From Polyangiaceae bacterium (lineage in GTDB: Bacteria > Myxococcota_A > Polyangia > Polyangiales > Polyangiaceae): 64,000 nucleotides of DNA. Both the position numbers and the translations under genes were made by a program. This document shows, one piece after another, positions 1 through 10,820 of this stretch. The stretch is taken from assembly GCA_016719945.1 (NCBI GenBank), contig JADJYE010000030.1:434001-498000 (forward strand). Direction: 5' to 3'. Under the pieces are notes generated by a model. It was not told the origin of the DNA. It saw only the letters and a program-made list of their open reading frames with translations, and did not search any database. Within the stretch, counting starts at the first letter, position 1, and every line of letters begins with the position of its first letter.

Positions 1-674
1 TGGGCCAGCTACTGGCACTCCCGCATCATGACGGAGAAGCTGCTCGAGGCCTCAGAGATCATCGACTACGCGGACGCCAACGCGGGGGTCATGGCGACGG
101 CGCCGGGGCGCTTCAACCCCTACAAGGTCGGCGTCGAGCTCTACCGCTACGTGGAGGAGCGCTGGAACCGCGGCCAGTTCGGCAAGGAGTAGGAGGAGTG
201 CGACGATCTCGACGAGCGCCGTAACTGGGACATGAAGCTCGGCCTCGGCCGCAAGAAAATCTTCGAAGTGCGGTCGCTCTACAACGACGTCACGTTCATC
301 GACGAGTTTCTCACTCCCGAGTTCGTCATCAAGCAGAAGCTCTACACGTTCGGCTACTCCGGCCGGAACGACCGCTTCGAGGTCGAGAGCCGCCAGTTCA
401 AGGAGGTGAAGGACAAGCTCCTCTTCCAGCTGACGAACTTCGGCGACCCCCTACATCCCGCGTGATCGACGCGAACTACGCGAACCGCGGCGAGCTGCTC
501 CTCGCGCACGAGCACATGGGAGCCGACCTGCGCCAAGACTACGCGAAGGAGACCCTGCAAGCGCTGGTGCGCGTGTGGAAGCGGCCGGTCGCGCTCACGA
601 CCAAGCTCGAGCAGAAGACGGTGATGGTGAGGTATGACGGCAGCGAGCACTCGGTCACGCCGTATCGCGCCTGA
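1..674 (+). pseudogene. SpoVR family protein, C-terminal part, disrupted
   Basis: The translated frames give the C-terminal half of a SpoVR/YcgB protein: WASYWHSRIM at the left edge, then NPYKVGVELYRYVEERW, GLGRKKIFEVRSLYNDVT, and DANYANRGELLLAHEH. The gene begins outside the window. It is broken twice. A TAG at 190-192 stands where the family has tryptophan (KE-stop-EECDD). Between about 447 and 462 the frame moves by two bases, which fits two single-C insertions that spoil an expected FGDPYIPVIDANY. Reading resumes at 462 and ends at 674. SpoVR acts in spore cortex formation in Bacillus and is often found with a kinase and YeaH. It is either a true pseudogene or a gene damaged by sequence errors; the other indels in this window favour errors for at least the frameshift. 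Confidence 0.85.
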
Positions 675-755
675 CCCGTTCGAGAGGTCGGCGGGGTCCT
701 GCTCCTCGCGCTGCTCGTCGGCTGCGAGCCGTCGGAGCCGAGCTCGGGCGGTCCC

Positions 756-1826
756 GTGAACGCGTGGGCCTACCAGTCTGCGCCGGTCGTCACCGCCATG
801 CCCAGCGCTGGCGTCACGGTCGCCCCGTCGGCGAGCGCGCCGCCGCCGGTGCCCGAGCCTCCGCCGCCGCTCAAGCCGCGCGGGGTCGCCCGAGGCGACG
901 GCGCCCCTCAGGACGCGCACCTCGCGAGCGGAGACGCGCTCTACGACAAGACCGACTACGCCGCCGCCGAGGAGGCCTACCGCAAGGCGATGCAGCTCGC
1001 CCCCAAGGACCCTGCGCCGATCGTCGGCTTCTCACGCGCGCGGCTCGCCAAGGACTCCGTCCCCGTCGATTTCAACTCGGCGCCCTCGAGCCCGAGCCTC
1101 AAGGGCGTGATCGAAGAGCTCAAGCGGGCCATCAAGCTCGACGACAAGTACGCGCCCGCGCACCTCGAGCTCGGCCGCGCGCTGCTGGTGCAGGGTAAGG
1201 CCGACGTCGCGATGACGTCGATCAAGCGCGCGCTGGAGCTCGACGCGAGCGATCCGGAGGCGCACTCGTCGTTCGGTGTCGCGCTGCTCGCCAAGGGCGA
1301 TCTGGCGGGCGCCACGGTCGCGCTGAAGAAGGCGGCCGATCTCGACCCCGGCGCGGCGCCCCGCCAATCGAACCTCGGGACGGCGCTGCTCGCTTCGGGG
1401 AAGGTGCCAGAGGCGATCGCGGCCTACGAGAAGGCGCTGAAGCTCGCGCCGAACGACCCCGGCACGCTGAACGATCTGGGCACGGCGCACCTCGCCCAGA
1501 GCCAGCCCGACCTCGCGCTGGGGTACCTCGAGAAGGCCGTGAAGCTCGCGCCGAAGCGGGCGACCCTGGTGCAGAACCTCGCCTACGCGCACCACCAGAA
1601 GGGCCAGCTCGACAAGGCGCAGGGGCTGTACGAGGAGGCGATCAAGCTCGATCCGAAGCTCGTCTCGGCCCTCATCAACCTCGGCAACCTGCAGGCGCAG
1701 CGCGGCAAGCTCGCGGAGGCGCGCGCCTTGTTCGACAAGGCGAAGGCCGTCGACCCCAGCGACCCGCGCGTCAAGAGCGCCCTCGCGGACCTCGACGAGC
1801 TCGAGAAGAGCTCGAAGAAGAAGTAG
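756..1826 (+). CDS. TPR-repeat lipoprotein
   Basis: The protein has a Pro/Ala-rich N-terminal linker followed by about eight tetratricopeptide repeats of 34 residues, for example AHLELGRALLVQGKADVAM and ALINLGNLQAQRGKLAEA. It ends in a short Lys/Ser tail. TPR arrays mediate protein-protein contacts, so an envelope scaffolding role is likely. The GTG at 756 is the first usable start, but the same open frame just upstream encodes LLLALLVGC, a good lipobox, at about 697-723. That stretch has no ATG, GTG or TTG before the TGA at 672-674. The true start is probably hidden by a small indel, and the mature protein is likely a lipoprotein. It is convergent with the kinase-like gene that follows. Confidence 0.8.
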   Translation: MNAWAYQSAPVVTAMPSAGVTVAPSASAPPPVPEPPPPLKPRGVARGDGAPQDAHLASGDALYDKTDYAAAEEAYRKAMQLAPKDPAPIVGFSRARLAKDSVPVDFNSAPSSPSLKGVIEELKRAIKLDDKYAPAHLELGRALLVQGKADVAMTSIKRALELDASDPEAHSSFGVALLAKGDLAGATVALKKAADLDPGAAPRQSNLGTALLASGKVPEAIAAYEKALKLAPNDPGTLNDLGTAHLAQSQPDLALGYLEKAVKLAPKRATLVQNLAYAHHQKGQLDKAQGLYEEAIKLDPKLVSALINLGNLQAQRGKLAEARALFDKAKAVDPSDPRVKSALADLDELEKSSKKK

Positions 1827-1829
1827 GCC

Positions 1830-3974
<2,145 letters not shown>

Positions 3975-4115
3975 CACCGTCCAATCTACCGGACGGCCGC
4001 GTGGATCTTCCAATCCGGCGCAGCTTCACGATGCAGTTCCGTAAGAGGCGCCCGCACCCGGGCGGTCGATGTCGCCTGAGGACTAAAAGCCTCAGCTCGG
4101 GATTGACTCGTACGC

Positions 4116-4139
4116 GAATACTTCGTACGCGAAGTATTC
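4116..4139 (+). promoter_or_regulatory. Palindromic operator upstream of marR-type gene
   Basis: A perfect inverted repeat has 10-base arms GAATACTTCG and CGAAGTATTC separated by TACG. It lies 37 bases upstream of the MarR-type start. A TTGACT at 4103-4108 resembles a -35 box, so the palindrome would overlap the expected -10 region and block polymerase. MarR regulators bind such palindromes and usually repress themselves and the next operon. The site and promoter are inferred from position and symmetry only. Confidence 0.6.
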
Positions 4140-4176
4140 AGCGCGGCCTCCAGCCGCTCAGGAAACCCCTGCCGCC

Positions 4177-4662
4177 GTGCCCGAGCCCATGCTCCAAGAC
4201 TCCGACGCCAAAGCCGAGCTCGACGCCATCGTCGAGACGATCGTCTACCTCTACACGGAGTCGCGGCGGCTCACGAAGCAGGCCGCTCGCGAGGTGGGCC
4301 TCACCGGCCCCCAGCTCACGGTCATCAAGCTCCTCGACACCTTCGGCGATCTGTCGCTGTCGACCCTCTCGGAGCGTATCCGTGCCCAGAACAGCACGGT
4401 GACCGGCATCATCGATCGCATGGAGCGCGAGGGCCTGGTCCTGCGGGAGCGGTCCACCTCCGACCGCCGGGTCGTCTACATCCGGCTCACGCCCAAGGGG
4501 CGGCAGCTCTCGAAGGACGTCGAGGTCCAGCCGATGGAGATCTTCCGCGACGTGCTCGCCACGCTCTCGCGCGACGACACGAAGGACCTCTTGAGGATCC
4601 TCTCCAAGCTTCAGAAGCGCGTCCGTGGCCTCGTGAAGGATCGCGAGACCGAGGGGCGCTAA
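4177..4662 (+). CDS. MarR family transcriptional regulator
   Basis: This 161-residue protein has the winged-helix MarR fold: GLTGPQLTVIKLLDTFG, then the recognition helix LSERIRAQNSTVTGIIDRM and the wing containing STSDRRVVYIRLTPKG. Flanking helices form the dimer interface. It probably represses the CoA operon that starts 28 bases downstream and is released by an aromatic or acyl-CoA ligand, as in related regulators. The start is GTG at 4177; ATG at 4189 is an alternative. A perfect palindrome lies just upstream, which supports autoregulation. Confidence 0.88.
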   Translation: MPEPMLQDSDAKAELDAIVETIVYLYTESRRLTKQAAREVGLTGPQLTVIKLLDTFGDLSLSTLSERIRAQNSTVTGIIDRMEREGLVLRERSTSDRRVVYIRLTPKGRQLSKDVEVQPMEIFRDVLATLSRDDTKDLLRILSKLQKRVRGLVKDRETEGR

Positions 4663-4690
4663 AGGCCAAGGCGGACAGAAGGAGCGAGCG

Positions 4691-5605
4691 ATGACCATGG
4701 AAAAGCCGACGTTCACGGGTGCGCGCAGGAACCAGGACGCGCGCGACCCAGACCTCTGCGTCGTGACGTGCGCGCTGACGGGCGTGCTCGCGAACCGCAA
4801 GCAGTGCCCGGGCATCCCCTATACGCCCGCCGAGATCGCCGACGAGGCGAAGCGCGCCTACGACGCGGGCGCCAGCGTGGTGCACATCCACGCCCGCAAC
4901 GACGACGGCTCTCCGACCTTCTCGACCGAGGTGTTCAGGCAGATCCGCGCCGAGATCGAGGCGCGCTGCCCCCTCATCCTCAACTTTTCGACCGGCACGA
5001 TCCTCGACGACGTCTCCGAGCAGGCGACGACCATCCGCGAGGTGAAGCCCGAGATCGCCGCCCTGAACATGGGCACGATGAACTATTCGAAGTACTCCGC
5101 GAAGCGGAAGTCCTTCGACTTCGACATGGTGTTCTCGAACACCTACGGGAAGATCCTCAAGCTGCTCACCGCGATGAACGAGGCGGGCGTGAAGCCCGAG
5201 CTCGAGTGCTTCGACACCGGCCACACGCACGGGGTCTGGCCGCTGCTCGACATGGGCGTGCTGAAGCCGCCGCTGCAGTTCTCCTTCATCGTGAACGTCC
5301 TCGGAGGCATCCCCGGACACGTCGAGTCGCTCCAGCTCCAGCAGCGCCTCATCCCGCCGGGCTCGGAGTGGGAGGTCATCGGCATCAGCCACGGCCACTG
5401 GCGCATGATGGCCGCGGCGCTCGCGCTCGGAGGCAACGTGCGGACCGGTCTGGAAGATCACCTCTACCTCCCGAGCGGCGAGATGGCCTCCTCCAACGGG
5501 GCGATGGTCGAGGTCCTGACGCGCATGGTCAGGGACACCGGCCGCACGCCGGCGACGGTCGAGCAGGCGCGCGCCATCCTCGGCCTGCCCAAGCGGGGCG
5601 GATGA
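4691..5605 (+). CDS. Beta-keto acid cleavage enzyme (BKACE, DUF849 family)
   Basis: The sequence matches the BKACE/3-keto-5-aminohexanoate cleavage family: a TIM barrel with the zinc ligands His65 and His67 in VVHIHARNDDG, a conserved MGTMN segment, and the GGNVRTGLED motif near the C-terminus. Family members condense a beta-keto acid with acetyl-CoA and release acetoacetate plus a new CoA thioester. The exact substrate cannot be told from sequence. A clear ribosome site (AAGGAG) precedes the ATG. The stop overlaps the next start, so it is translationally coupled to the hydratase. Length (304 residues) is normal. Confidence 0.88.
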   Translation: MTMEKPTFTGARRNQDARDPDLCVVTCALTGVLANRKQCPGIPYTPAEIADEAKRAYDAGASVVHIHARNDDGSPTFSTEVFRQIRAEIEARCPLILNFSTGTILDDVSEQATTIREVKPEIAALNMGTMNYSKYSAKRKSFDFDMVFSNTYGKILKLLTAMNEAGVKPELECFDTGHTHGVWPLLDMGVLKPPLQFSFIVNVLGGIPGHVESLQLQQRLIPPGSEWEVIGISHGHWRMMAAALALGGNVRTGLEDHLYLPSGEMASSNGAMVEVLTRMVRDTGRTPATVEQARAILGLPKRGG

Positions 5606-6390
5606 TGCACGCGCGCCCGTACAAGTCGATCAGCGCGGCCTTCGACAAGGACCGCGCCGTCCTCACGCTGCAGAACCCCGGCCGCAAGAACGCGATCGGG
5701 CCGCGGATGATGAACGAGCTGCTCTACGCGATCGAGGACGCGCACGCCGACGAGGCGGTCCGCTCGATCGTGCTCACCGGCGCCGGGGACGCCTTCTGCG
5801 CCGGGGGCGACTTCGCAGAGATCTCCGCGGGGGCAGGGGAGGAGGAGCTCTTGCGCAAGGGGGACTTCGTCGATCTCCTGCTCGCGATCGTGCGCGCCAA
5901 AAAGCCGTTCGTCGCGCGCGTGAACGGCGTCGCGATGGGCGGCGGCATCGGGCTCGTCGCCGCGTGCCATTTCGCGATCGCGGCCGACACCGCCAAGTTC
6001 GGGACGCCCGAGATCAACGTCGGGCTCTTCCCGATGATGATCATGCCGGTGCTGGCGCGCGTCGTGCCCCGCCGCAAGCTGACCGAGATGATGCTCCTCG
6101 GCGAGCGGATGACCGCGGGCGAGGCGAAGGAGGCGGGCATCGTGGGGCGCGTGGTGCCGGCCGCGGAGCTCGACGCTGCGGTGTCGTCGATCACCGACAA
6201 GCTGGCGTCGAAGAGCCCGCTGACGCTGCGCCTCGGCCTCGAGGCCTACGCCGACCAGGAGCCGATGGAGCTCGGCGCCGCGCTGCCCGTGCTCCGCGAC
6301 CGGCTGGGCGCGTGCCTCGGCACGGAGGACGCGCGCGAGGGGCTGATGGCGTTTTTGGAGAAGCGAACGCCGGTCTGGAAGGGCCGCTGA
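5602..6390 (+). CDS. Enoyl-CoA hydratase/isomerase family protein
   Basis: A 262-residue crotonase-fold protein with the oxyanion-hole segment AGDAFCAGGDFAEI, the second oxyanion glycine region GVAMGGGIGLVAACHFAIA, and FGTPEINVGLFPMMIM containing the usual acidic residue. It would hydrate or isomerise an acyl-CoA made by the neighbouring enzymes. ATG at 5602 overlaps the BKACE stop (ATGA); a second ATG follows directly at 5605. Position between BKACE and a carboxyltransferase suggests one short pathway for a branched or keto acid. The substrate is not predicted. Confidence 0.88.
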   Translation: MMHARPYKSISAAFDKDRAVLTLQNPGRKNAIGPRMMNELLYAIEDAHADEAVRSIVLTGAGDAFCAGGDFAEISAGAGEEELLRKGDFVDLLLAIVRAKKPFVARVNGVAMGGGIGLVAACHFAIAADTAKFGTPEINVGLFPMMIMPVLARVVPRRKLTEMMLLGERMTAGEAKEAGIVGRVVPAAELDAAVSSITDKLASKSPLTLRLGLEAYADQEPMELGAALPVLRDRLGACLGTEDAREGLMAFLEKRTPVWKGR

Positions 6391-6401
6391 GGGAGATCTC
6401 G

Positions 6402-7970
6402 ATGGACATGCGACAGCTCGTGAAGGACCTCGAGGCCCGGCAGGCGGAGATCCGTCGGATGGGCGGCGAGGAGAAGATCGCCAAGCAGCACGAGCGAGGC
6501 AAGCTCACCGCTCGTGAGCGCTTCGCAGCCTTCTTCGACGAGGGAGTGTTCTTCGAAGTCGGCCTGCACGGCACCCAGATGGGGCTGTCGGCAGGGAGCG
6601 AAGGCAAGGACCGCCCCCCGGCGGACGCCGTGGTGTGCGGCTTCGGCAAGGTCGACGGCCGCATGGTTTGCGCGGCCTCGTACGACTTCACCGTGAAGGG
6701 CGGGAGCATCGGGCAGACCGGCGAGGAGAAGGTCACCCGCATGCGGCAGATGTCCCTGCGCGGCCGGTGGCCGATGGTCTGGTTCATCGACTCGGGGGGC
6801 GCGCGCATCGACCCCGGCTCGACGCACCCCGACGCGATCAGCTTGTTCGCCGGGAGCGGGCACCTGTTCCGCGAGCAGGTCCACATGAGCGGCGTCGTCC
6901 CGCAGGTCGCGGCGATGGTCGGACCCGGCGCCGCCGGCACCGCGTACATCCCGGCCCTCGCGGACTTCGTGCCGATGGTGAAGGACATCGGCTCGATGGC
7001 GCTCGGGGGGCCGGCGCTCGTGCGCGCGATGACCGGCGAGGACATCTCCGAGCAGGAGCTTGGTGGCTCGAAGGTGCACACGACGAAGAGCGGGGTCGGC
7101 GACCTCGAGGTCGCGACCGACGCCGAGTGCATCGCGGTCGTGAAGCGATACCTGTCGTTCTTCCCGTCGAGCTGCGACGAGCCGCCGCCGCGGCTGCCCG
7201 TGACCGATCCGATCGAGCGGCGCGAGGAGTCGCTGCTCGATCTGCTCCCGGAGAACCCGCGGCGCGCCTACGACATGTACAAGCTCATCGCCGCCGTGGT
7301 CGATCACGGTGAGTGGCTCGACCTGAAGCCGAGGTGGGCCCGATCGATCATCACCTGCCTCGCCCGCATCGGGGGCGCGCCGGTGGGCATCGTCGCGAGC
7401 CAACCCAACCAGACGGGCGGCATCCTCGACGTGGACTCGTCCGACAAGGCCGCCCGCTTCATCCAGATCTGCGACGCGTTCAACATCCCGCTCGTCTTCT
7501 TGCAGGACGTGCCTGGCTTCATGATCGGCTCGAAGGTCGAGCACCAAGGCATCATCCGGCACGGCGCGAAGATGCTGCACGTGATGGCAGCGGCCACCGT
7601 GCCCAAGATCAGCGTCGTCGTTCGAAAGGCCTACGGCGCGGGCTACTACGTGATGTGCGGGCGCGCCTTCGAGCCCGACCTCATCGTCTCGTGGCCCACG
7701 GGGGAGATCAGCGTCATGGGCCCCGAGGGGATGGTGGGCATCGCCGCTCGCAAGCTGTTCGGCGGGCAGACGCCCCCGCCCGAGGTGAAGGCGGCGATCG
7801 TCGCGCAGATCCAGGCCAACATCGACATCTACAAGGTCGGCGGCTGGGGCCTCGTCGACGACGTGATCGATCCGCGCGACACGCGCCGGGCGATCGCGTG
7901 GGGGCTCGAGCTGTCTCGCCACAAGCACCTCGAGCGGCCTGCGAAGAAGCGAGGGATCCTGCCGGTCTAG
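6402..7970 (+). CDS. Acyl-CoA carboxylase carboxyltransferase (beta) subunit
   Basis: The 522-residue protein has both halves of the carboxyltransferase fold: GKLTARERFAAFFDEG near the start, WFIDSGGARI with its oxyanion glycines, then SQPNQTGGILDVDSSDKAARF and VPGFMIGSKVEHQGIIRHGA in the C-terminal half. Such subunits move carboxyl from biotin to propionyl-, methylcrotonyl-, glutaryl- or geranyl-CoA. No biotin carboxylase or carrier gene lies nearby, so the partner must be elsewhere. The ATG at 6402 follows a GGGAGA site and is 11 bases after the hydratase stop, so this is the last gene of the MarR-linked operon. Strong hairpins follow the stop. Confidence 0.88.
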   Translation: MDMRQLVKDLEARQAEIRRMGGEEKIAKQHERGKLTARERFAAFFDEGVFFEVGLHGTQMGLSAGSEGKDRPPADAVVCGFGKVDGRMVCAASYDFTVKGGSIGQTGEEKVTRMRQMSLRGRWPMVWFIDSGGARIDPGSTHPDAISLFAGSGHLFREQVHMSGVVPQVAAMVGPGAAGTAYIPALADFVPMVKDIGSMALGGPALVRAMTGEDISEQELGGSKVHTTKSGVGDLEVATDAECIAVVKRYLSFFPSSCDEPPPRLPVTDPIERREESLLDLLPENPRRAYDMYKLIAAVVDHGEWLDLKPRWARSIITCLARIGGAPVGIVASQPNQTGGILDVDSSDKAARFIQICDAFNIPLVFLQDVPGFMIGSKVEHQGIIRHGAKMLHVMAAATVPKISVVVRKAYGAGYYVMCGRAFEPDLIVSWPTGEISVMGPEGMVGIAARKLFGGQTPPPEVKAAIVAQIQANIDIYKVGGWGLVDDVIDPRDTRRAIAWGLELSRHKHLERPAKKRGILPV

Positions 7971-7986
7971 GGGGTGTCCCTAGTTC

Positions 7987-8048
7987 GGCTCGGGGTTCGC
8001 CCGGCCCTCGCTCACGCTCGCAAGTGATGGCCGGGCAATCCCCGAGCC
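7987..8048. other. Long imperfect hairpin after carboxylase gene
   Basis: Arms GGCTCGGGG and CCCCGAGCC pair (9 bp), then a symmetric 3x3 internal loop (TTC against AAT), then GCCCGGCC with GGCCGGGC (8 bp), and a 22-base loop with a further possible TCAC/GTGA pairing. It starts 17 bases after the stop. There is no T-tract, so it may stabilise the 3' end of the mRNA or act as a rho-assisted end. It is not a tRNA: no acceptor, anticodon or T-arm layout fits. Confidence 0.6.
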
Positions 8049-8082
8049 TCACCCTGACCTATGTTCCAACCCCCTTGATCTT

Positions 8083-8109
8083 GCTAGTCCGACCTCCGGT
8101 CGGACTAGC
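8083..8109. other. Perfect 12-bp hairpin or operator
   Basis: GCTAGTCCGACC and its exact reverse complement flank the trinucleotide TCC. It lies 113 bases beyond the carboxylase stop and 194 before the next start. No T-run follows, so it may be a terminator stem or a binding site. The DNA between 8110 and 8262 holds no gene; it contains a TTGACG at 8223-8228 that could be a -35 box for the small gene at 8303. Confidence 0.5.
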
Positions 8110-8262
8110 CTGTTGCCCGAATCGTGCTCGGGTGGGGCCCTGCAATTGATCGGCCAACGCGCTCGAGGAAGGACTTGGCGGCGCGTGTCGTACCTTTCCT
8201 CGTCGTGCCTCACGGGTGCGGGTTGACGAGCCAGGTCGTGAGGACGACTCTAGTCCTTCACT

Positions 8263-8283
8263 GGGGGGCGAAGGGCGCCCCCC
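8263..8283 (+). other. GC hairpin in 5' leader of small gene
   Basis: GGGGGGCG and CGCCCCCC can pair around AAGGG, 20 bases before the start at 8303. The predicted ribosome site (AGAAGAGG) is just outside the stem. It could affect translation or mRNA stability of the small gene. Confidence 0.45.
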
Positions 8284-8302
8284 CTAACGAGAAGAGGCAC
8301 CT

Positions 8303-8608
8303 ATGGGATGGGCTACCTACATTCCCGCGAATCTTGAAGAGTTCCACGACAAATTTCAGCTGCTCTTCGAGAACCGCTCGCACGTGAACACCGTCAAGGT
8401 CGACACGGCGATGAAGCAGCTCAAGGTCGATCTCGACTGGGCCGCGAACCTCAAGGTGCCTGACTTCTACGTTCCCCTGAAGAACTCGCGGGTCACCGAG
8501 GCGAAAGAGACCGCCTACCGCATGTGGAACAAGATGCAGCAGGGTATCGCGCCCGGCAAAGAGGACGTTCAAGCCCTCTACGACATGATCGATATGTCGC
8601 CGCGCTGA
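8303..8608 (+). CDS. Small hypothetical protein, 101 residues
   Basis: I do not recognise this family. It is a soluble, mixed-charge protein without signal or membrane segment, beginning MGWATYIPANLEEFHDKF and rich in Lys and aromatic residues. Codon use is normal for the window and the ATG has a good ribosome site (AGAAGAGG) eight bases upstream. It stands alone, with more than 300 bases of gene-free DNA before it and a strong GC hairpin in its leader. Both suggest a separately transcribed, perhaps abundant, small protein. Confidence 0.75.
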   Translation: MGWATYIPANLEEFHDKFQLLFENRSHVNTVKVDTAMKQLKVDLDWAANLKVPDFYVPLKNSRVTEAKETAYRMWNKMQQGIAPGKEDVQALYDMIDMSPR

Positions 8609-8786
8609 GCGTGCGCGATCGAGAGCCCCCGCTCCTCGTTCGAGCGTGGCCTCGGCTCTGAAGGTGGCGATGGGTTGCGGCTGGCGTCGCAGCACCAAAG
8701 GCACGGGAGGATCGAGGTCGCGACCGGACGCCGCGAGCGGGGTTCTTTCTTTTGTCGCCGCGCTCGGCCCTGTCGAGCGCGCCTCG
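8609..8786. other. Gene-free spacer between convergent genes
   Basis: No gene is supported here. Near 8733-8755 a short CCGC/GCGG stem is followed by a T-rich run (TTCTTTCTTTT). It could be a weak terminator for the small gene at 8303. Confidence 0.35.
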
Positions 8787-10105
8787 CTACTTCTTCGGCG
8801 GGTCTGCCGCGACGAGCGCCGTGTTGGGGGGCAGGGTGATCGGGCCCGTGCGCGGTGACGCGTAGTAGTAGCTACCCTTCGCCGTCGCGACGCGCACGAG
8901 CGAGCTCTGTCGAGCGAGCGCCTTGCCGAGCCACGGCGTGTGCTTGAGCACCTCGCCCTCTTGCGTGGTGTCGAGCTCGGGGGTGATGCGGTAGAGGCCG
9001 GGCTTGGTGAACGTGCCGAGGGGGCAGATCTCCGGGATGGAGACGGTGATCTTCTCTTCTTTGCCCGGCTTCACGACGGAGACCATCTCGGTCGCTACGC
9101 CGTGGGCGCCGTTCTGGTGCAGGCAGCTGGTCGAGCGCAGCGTGCGGTTGTCGGGGCCGACCTCTTCCACGCGGAAGTGGAGCATCCGGCTGCGCAGGAC
9201 GGCCGCGAGCTTGCGGTGTCCCTCGTTCTTGGCGCGGATGGTGACCACGATGTCACGCGGCGCCGGCGCGTCGACGAAGCGGCTCACGTAGATGTCGAGC
9301 TGGCCCGCGGCCTTGTCGATCACGGGGGGTGCGATGGGCGCGGCGGCCGCTGTGGTGTCGTCGTCGCTCGGGCCGGCGGCGGGCGCAGCGGGCTGCGCGG
9401 GTGCAGCGGGCTGCGCGGGTGCAGCGGGCTGCGCGGGGGTGATGCCGCTGCCTGCTTCGCTGAGCGAAGGGGGCGCGGATGAGGCCGGCGGCGCGGGGGG
9501 AGGCGGCGCCGGCACCGCGGGCAGCACGAAGCTCGGACCCTTCACGAGCTTCAGCGACGCGTAAGGCTCGTGTGGATCGGCGGGCTCGGCCGCGAAGGGC
9601 TCTTGCGGTGCTCCCCACGAGGACGAAAAGCCGAACGTGGGCGTCAGCTTCGTCCCCGGTCGTAGGAGATCGGTCGTCTCACCGAAGCAGTACATGCGGG
9701 GATCGATCTGCTCTTCGTAGACCTCGCCGGGGCGCAGGAAGAGCTCGCGCTTGGCGTCGAAGCCGCTCGGGACCAGGCCGGCCGGCGGCGCGCACTTCTT
9801 CGCGCCGCCTTGGCTCGCCGTCATCTCGAAGCGAAGCAGCCGCCCATCGGCCGGGATCCGCACGGGGACGTCCGAGGTGTTCTCGATCCGCAGCACCCAC
9901 GGGGATCAGGCGAGGTCGCTGTCACCGTGATCGTCACCGGCAGCGGCTTCTTTGCCGGCTGCTTCGCCTTCCCGCTCATCTTCGGCGGCGCGGGCGGCGC
10001 GGGCGGGGGCGCGGGCACCTTCGGGGGCTCTTCAGCGTGGCTCGTCGCCGCCGGCGCGAGCGCCGCGATGAGGGCCACCGCGAGGGCGTAGGAGCGGCCT
10101 GTCAT
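8787..10105 (-). CDS. Exported Pro/Ala-rich hypothetical protein (one frameshift)
   Basis: Two adjacent frames belong to one gene. The first (10105 down to about 9905) gives a Sec signal peptide ending ATSHA, then Pro/Lys-rich sequence and TITVTATSPDP. The second continues with VLRIENTSDVPVRIPADG and runs to 8787. The join near 9903 lies in a C run, so a one-base error is likely. The body has two beta-rich regions that look like immunoglobulin-like or NEAT-like sheets, separated by a Pro/Ala linker with three AQPAAP units. Paired cysteines (CAPP, YCFGE, SCLHQ, EICPLG) suggest disulfides outside the cell. No function is recognised. Confidence 0.65.
9385..9438. repeat. Three 18-bp tandem repeats inside coding sequence
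   Basis: The unit GCAGCGGGCTGCGCGGGT occurs three times in a row (last base varies). It encodes the AQPAAP linker of the exported protein. It is a length-variable coding repeat, not a CRISPR. Confidence 0.85.
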
Positions 10106-10154
10106 GACCAAGATGGTGTAGCTCAGGTGGGGCCGCGGCTCTACCCTGTCGCAC

Positions 10155-10820
10155 GTGCGCGGCGTCTACACGATCGTCGACCTCGACACCCTCGAACGGG
10201 CCCAGGTCGATCCGCTCGAGCTCGCGAAGGCGGTCCTCGATGGCGGCGCGGCCGCGCTCCAGCTGCGGGCGAAGCACGCACCGATGCGCGTGCTGGAGGG
10301 GCTCGCCGGTCGGCTCGCCGAGCTGTCCGCGGCGCGCTCGGTGCCTTTCTTCGTCAATGATCGAGCGGATCTCGCGTTGGTCGCGGGGGCGACGGGGGTC
10401 CACGTCGGGCAGGACGACCTCAGCGTTCGCAACGTTCGGGCGCTCGCGGATCGCGCGGGCGCCACGCTGGCCATTGGCCTGTCGACGCACGACGAGTCGC
10501 AGCTCGAGGCCGCGTTGGAGCAGCCGATCGACTACCTGGCGATCGGCCCCGTGTCCCCCACCCGCAGCAAAGAGCGCCACGACCCCGTGCTCGGCGTGGA
10601 GCGCGCCCGCGCGCTCGCCGCCCAGGCGAAGGCGCGCCGGCCGGCGCTGCCGGTCGTCGCGATTGGGGGGATCGATCTCTCTGTCGCGCGCGCGCTCGCA
10701 GGGCACGTCGAGCTGGTCGCCGTGATCGGAGCCGTGATGCCCGAGCCAGGCGCCCCGGTCTCGTCCGCGGCCGAGCGTGTGAGACGGCTCACGGTCGCCC
10801 TCTCGGGGGTGTTCGCTTGA
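10155..10820 (+). CDS. thiE: Thiamine phosphate synthase
   Basis: This 221-residue TIM barrel carries the ThiE signatures: LQLRAKHAP near the start, FFVNDRADLALVAGA, GVHVGQDDLS, and the phosphate-binding GPVSPTRSK followed by GGID. It joins the thiazole phosphate and HMP pyrophosphate to make thiamine phosphate. Start is GTG at 10155. Other thiamine genes are not present here. Its stop overlaps the TTG start of the next gene, so the unknown membrane protein is probably co-translated. Confidence 0.93.
   Translation: MRGVYTIVDLDTLERAQVDPLELAKAVLDGGAAALQLRAKHAPMRVLEGLAGRLAELSAARSVPFFVNDRADLALVAGATGVHVGQDDLSVRNVRALADRAGATLAIGLSTHDESQLEAALEQPIDYLAIGPVSPTRSKERHDPVLGVERARALAAQAKARRPALPVVAIGGIDLSVARALAGHVELVAVIGAVMPEPGAPVSSAAERVRRLTVALSGVFA

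Noticed and set aside
190..192. TAG read as pyrrolysine or suppressed amber in spoVR
   Set aside because: Pyrrolysine genes are absent from view and the gene has frame breaks too; error or decay is simpler.
7987..8048. Possible tRNA
   Set aside because: It has a strong stem and GGTTCG-like bases but no fitting acceptor, anticodon and T-arm arrangement.
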